From Paratinospora sagittata (taxonomy: Eukaryota; Streptophyta; Magnoliopsida; Ranunculales; Menispermaceae), in NCBI GenBank assembly GCA_035771175.1, contig CM069608.1, positions 15,919,519-15,983,518 of the forward strand: DNA of 64,000 nt, in the 5' to 3' direction. Numbering within the stretch: position 1 is the first letter of the stretch; each line of letters starts with the position of its first letter. Positions 60,145 to 64,000 of the stretch are shown one piece after another. The notes under the pieces were generated by a model. It worked only from the letters and a program-made list of their open reading frames with translations, did not search any database and was not told the DNA's origin. The translations under genes were made by a program, and so were the position numbers.

Positions 60145-61196
60145 TCAAAGAAAAACCTTCTTTATGTTTTGCAATAGACAAAAACTTGATCTTATGGAGA
60201 TGTGTGGTGTTATCATGGAACATTGGCCGAGTCTTAACCATCTCTCTATTCCTTTTCCTGTGTTCACCAAGAAAAATTTCTTGTTTTCTTAATAAGAATA
60301 CTACTGAAATATCCATTTCAATAGAGGCCTTAAATTGTTAGAGAAAAATTTAGGAAGTTCATTCTGTATGAAGGTAGTCATGATCGGGATTCTAACTAGG
60401 ATCAGTGAGGGATTCTTGAGGATTGTATCATAGGATTGGATTGTGAGTCGTAAGATTCTACAATTCGATGAAATTATACTTCAAATATATATGAAGATGT
60501 CAAATATAAGTAAAATAACACTTGTAATACATAAACTAATCCAAAATATTGGGAAAGTCGGTTAAAAGGTAAAACTCAATCTATAAAATTTTGACAAGAA
60601 GATCAAGGTTCAAATCTTTACATTCCCTATAAATTTTTTAAATCTAAGTGTGAAGTTAATATATCAAGTTGCATGTATGCAAGTGTTTCACCCGTATGCC
60701 ACAAAATTGTCAATATGTAATAGGGGTGGAAAAATCTGTGTTTAGACAAAATTGGGTCCAAGCAACACCATATTTTAGTGAATATGTGATTTGTTCAAAC
60801 TTGGCCCAGGTTTTGAATTTGGACACATAAGTCGTGTCTGAATTTGAATTGCTTTTAAAACCGACGACCAGTTTTGTTCGAATTATAAGATTTTTAATTT
60901 TCTTATAGTTATAATTGTAGCATAATTTAGACATTAGATTAGATTTAATAGCAATAATTATTAAATCTCATATTTTTTTTTAACATCGAACAACGTAAGG
61001 ATTGGTAATGAATAAATATAACATGTCCTTCCGTGTATACACTTATCTAATATTTTATTATTTTAAATTAATAAAAATATGTTTTCCCCTCTTAAGTTTC
61101 TCTTATATGTACAAAACATATTATTAAAATTAAAAATTCTCTTAAAATTTTTAGCAATTGTTTATGATTACAAACTTTAGACAAGTAAGATCTTAA
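60145..61196. other. Intergenic or intronic DNA with a dispersed repeat
   Basis: No gene seen. The stretch 61018-61196 matches 40640-40830 in order and orientation. If FACE1 continues beyond the window this is still its intron 11. Confidence 0.35.
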
Positions 61197-62851
61197 GAGG
61201 TTTGACCAACAAAGCAATGGAGAAGGTTCTAATTAATGGTTTAAGAATTGGTTCATATGAGGTTCACATATCCCACATCCAATTTGCAGATGACTGCATT
61301 TTCCTTGTTGAGAATGATGACTTTAGCTTGGAAAACACGATGTTGTTAATTAAAAGCTTCTACTTCATATAAAGCCTCAACATAAACATCTCCAAATGTC
61401 AGATTGTGGGTGTCAATGTTGATGATAATATAGTGGAAAACATGGCTTTTGGTATTGGCTACTCTATGGGTAAATGGCCAATCAAGTAACTTGGCATGCG
61501 TCTTGGGGGAAACCCTGAAAAAAGGTCTTTTGGGAGACCAATGATCCACACTGTATCAAAGCGAGTTGAGGGTTGGAAGAGGGGTTTTTTATCAAAAGGT
61601 ATAAGAGTTGCTCTACTGAAATCAATCTTATAAGCCATCCCCACTTATTTGTTATCAGTGTTCCGTCTCCCAAAATCTGTGGCTGCAACTTTAGGACGTC
61701 TAATGAGGAATTTTCTATGGAGGTTTGTTATGGACAAGAATGCACTATGGGCAAGAGACATTTAAAGCTAACATGGATTGTAGGAGAATGCCAGGGGTGC
61801 CAATATTGACCTGCGTGCCACCTTTCGTTGCCCTTGGAAATTCATTCACTCCATGTACACCTCCTTCTCTCCATATATTAGACTTAAATTGGGTAGTGGC
61901 AATCAAATTCGTTTTTGGGAAGATACATGGTGTGAAAACGAATGTCTCATGAACATGCTCCCTCTATTGTATTCTATTTCATCTCTACATGATGCTCCAA
62001 TTGCCTTTTTCGCATCTTCTGCTGCAAGCAAGAACGAAAATTCATTATGTTAGAATCGTCACCAGGATAGATATCTATCTTATAGTGCCACCTCTGAAGT
62101 TACAACTCTAATCAACTACCTTGAGCCATGTACTCTTTCCAATGAGGTGGATAAAATCATCTGGTGTGGGAACTCATCTGGTTCTTTCTCATCTAAATCC
62201 CTCTTCAAGGCCCTCTCCTCTTCATTTGCTTATTCAAACATCTTCCACCATGCCAGTTTCATATGGAAAGGCCAAGTTCCTTCTAAGGTTAAAATTATGG
62301 GCTGGCTGGCGACACACAACAGACTCAATTGTGTTGATGTGCTACAAAGGAAACAACCATATATGCTCATTTCCCCAAGTTGGTGTTACTTGTGAAGGAA
62401 TGATGCAAAGTCATTGATGCATGTATTTTGGGATTGCAGCTTTGCGAGGAAGATTTGGGACAGATGGACCATCTCTTTTTGTGGTTTCCCACATCTAGGT
62501 GCAAATTTTTATTTTTCTTTCCCAAACGGCCACTCTTTGGTTATAAGGATCGAGAAGTATTGGAAGGTGATGTTTTTGCTGTGATTTGGTGCATATTGCT
62601 AGAAAAGAATAACAAGGTTTTCAATGATGTAGTTAACAATGAAGCGCATGTGTGGGACTCCTCCATTTTTTTGTTTTATTATTGTGTTAAGGTTTCTAGG
62701 TTACAATCTTAGTGAGTGGATAAGGAACTAGACTTCTATTCTGTACACATTGTAAATCCCTTCCAAGGACTCCTCGTCCCTTGGAAGCTATTTTGTACTT
62801 TTTTTATTATTAATATATATATATATATATATATACGTTTCTTGTAAAAAA
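61197..62851 (+). mobile_element. 5'-truncated LINE with target-site duplication
   Basis: The plus strand carries the RT motif HIQFADDCIFLVEN, then MGKWPIK.LGMRLGG, the AIPTYLLSVFRLPKSV block and LMRNFLW. After WEDTWCENE comes the zf-RVT finger (FIWKGQVPSKVKIMGWL, NRLNCVDVLQRK), in which TGA replaces the second Cys codon. It ends with a (TA)n tract (62815-62835) and an A tail (62846-62852). A 10-bp target duplication AAGATCTTAA flanks it (61187-61196, 62852-62861). It is non-functional. Confidence 0.87.
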
Positions 62852-62919
62852 AAGATCTTAAATGAATAAAAGTAATTTAATTTAATCTTTAAGATAAAAT
62901 TTGGATGAAAAATGTCCAG

Positions 62920-64000
62920 ATATCTGGATTGTTTGGGGATTGGCTATTTGGAGCTAAGAAACAAGGCTTTGGCGGGGAAATGGTTGTGGCATTTTCTTAA
63001 AGAAAAAGATTCTTTGTGGGTCAAAGTGGTGATGAGTTGCCATGGGGTTCGTCGGAATTCTAGAGATGCTAGTGTGTCTTTCAAAGCCACCTGTCGAAGA
63101 CCTTGGAAGTTCATCCATTCCCTTTATCTGATTTTCTCTTCTTTACTTCGGCTCAAAGTGGGTAATGGAGCCAATTTTAAATTATGGGAGGATACTTGGT
63201 GTGGTACAACTAAGTTCAATGAACTATTTCCAAATATTTACAGGTTATCAACCAAAACCTAATCACCCTATTTGTGACTTCTTGGTTACCTTGGAGGACA
63301 GTGTAGGAGGTAGGCCTTCTTGGCGTCTTCATCTTAGAGTTGCCCCTCTGATAGAGAGTGTTTAGAAGCCTCATCCCTTCTTGAGATTCTCGAGGGAGTT
63401 CATCTTTCGAATGAGAGTGATGAGTGTCTTGGCCTTTAGAATCATCTGGGGAGTTCTCTTCAAAATCTTTCCTTCATCATCTTTGTTCTAGTCATGATTC
63501 CAGTTTGGCTCTTGCCAATTTTCCTCATGATTTCATTTGGAAGTTCATGTTATTTGAAAAGCCAAATTCTTGGGATGGACTATCGCTCATGACAGGTTGA
63601 ATTGTGTGGATATACTCCAAAGGCGTTTCAAGAATTGGACCCTCTCTCCGAATTGGTATTGTTTGTGTAAGAAAAGTGTGGAATCTAGTCAACATTTCTT
63701 TGTGGATTGTGAGTTCTCTAAAGGTTTGTGGAAGAGATGGGAAGCCCTTCTTCAGTGGGAAAGGCTTACCAATGCTCCAGCTTTATGGGCCTTCCTGATG
63801 ATTTCGTCTTGCCAAGACATCTTAGAGATTACTAGCGTGTTATTGTCTTTGCAGTAGTTTGGTCTAATGGAAAGAGAGTAACACTCGCATTTTTTATGAC
63901 CAAGAGATGGAAATAGGGGCTGTTTGGGAAAATTCCTTCTTTTTTCGCTTCTCTTTGGGTTAGTGCTAGTAAGTTAGCAAGGGGCACCCTTGGGGGAATG
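62920..64000 (+). mobile_element. LINE copy running off the window
   Basis: The plus strand has RNKALAGKWLWHFLKEKDSLW, RLKVGNGANFKLWEDTWCG, then NRLNCVDILQRRF and the finger LSPNWYCLCKKSVESSQHFFVDC with intact C-x2-C...H.x.C spacing. A frameshift lies near 63260-63560. It is a related but distinct copy of the LINE just upstream and continues past 64000. Confidence 0.8.

Noticed and set aside
61725..62053. Short plus-strand ORFs near 61.7-62.0 kb as separate genes
   Set aside because: They are frame-shifted pieces of the LINE reverse transcriptase at 61197-62851.
1..64000. tRNA, rRNA or other structured RNA genes
   Set aside because: Only 12-base primer-binding sites resembling tRNA 3' ends were seen; no cloverleaf-length match was found by eye.

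Overview
This is a plant nuclear window, AT-rich, gene-poor and dominated by transposable elements. The two real genes have eudicot-type spliced structure, and the CAAX-protease exons look closest, from memory, to cucurbit versions. A dicot, possibly a cucurbit, is likely; I cannot prove the species.

Layout. 1-14.3 kb: one large, decayed Ty3/Gypsy region read on the minus strand. From right to left it has an LTR (from 13002), a tRNA-Met primer-binding site (12985-12996), a PTP-type ORF, a ~118-bp tandem repeat, then gag, protease, RT, RNase H, integrase and a chromodomain-like tail that ends at base 1. Two long solo LTRs are inserted in it: 9264-12222, which splits the PTP ORF, and 5211-7909, which splits the tandem repeat. 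15.5-16.6 kb: an intron-containing fragment of the TFIIH subunit gene TFB4. 16.8-22.1 kb: a full-length but broken Ty1/Copia element with two LTRs and a perfect target duplication. 22.3-23.3 kb: a plant-mobile-domain (PMD) relic. 23.45-24.18 kb: an array of ACCGAAC-arm hairpins in ~253-bp units. 24.4-30.4 kb: a minus-strand Mutator-type transposase/OTU gene remnant, split by an LTR that is itself split by a third long solo LTR.

30-35 kb is intergenic with small transposons. 35.8-39.1 kb: an intact-looking two-exon LRR receptor kinase of the non-RD class (pattern-recognition receptor type). 39.8-42.7 kb: a hAT element, an almost perfect 349-bp palindromic Mutator-type MITE and a 271-bp GC-rich TG...CA element, all with target duplications. 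43.07-57.97 kb: eleven exons of a FACE1/STE24 CAAX prenyl protease. Its intron 10 is about 7.6 kb, swollen by nested Gypsy, Copia, hAT and LINE sequence. The last exons, including the third zinc ligand, are not visible before the window ends. 58.9-64 kb: three LINE copies, one with a 5' inversion and one with a clean target duplication.

The two cellular genes are unrelated: one is a plasma-membrane immune-type receptor, the other an ER-membrane protease that processes prenylated proteins. Most of the rest records repeated nested insertion, and several insertions can be dated relative to each other.
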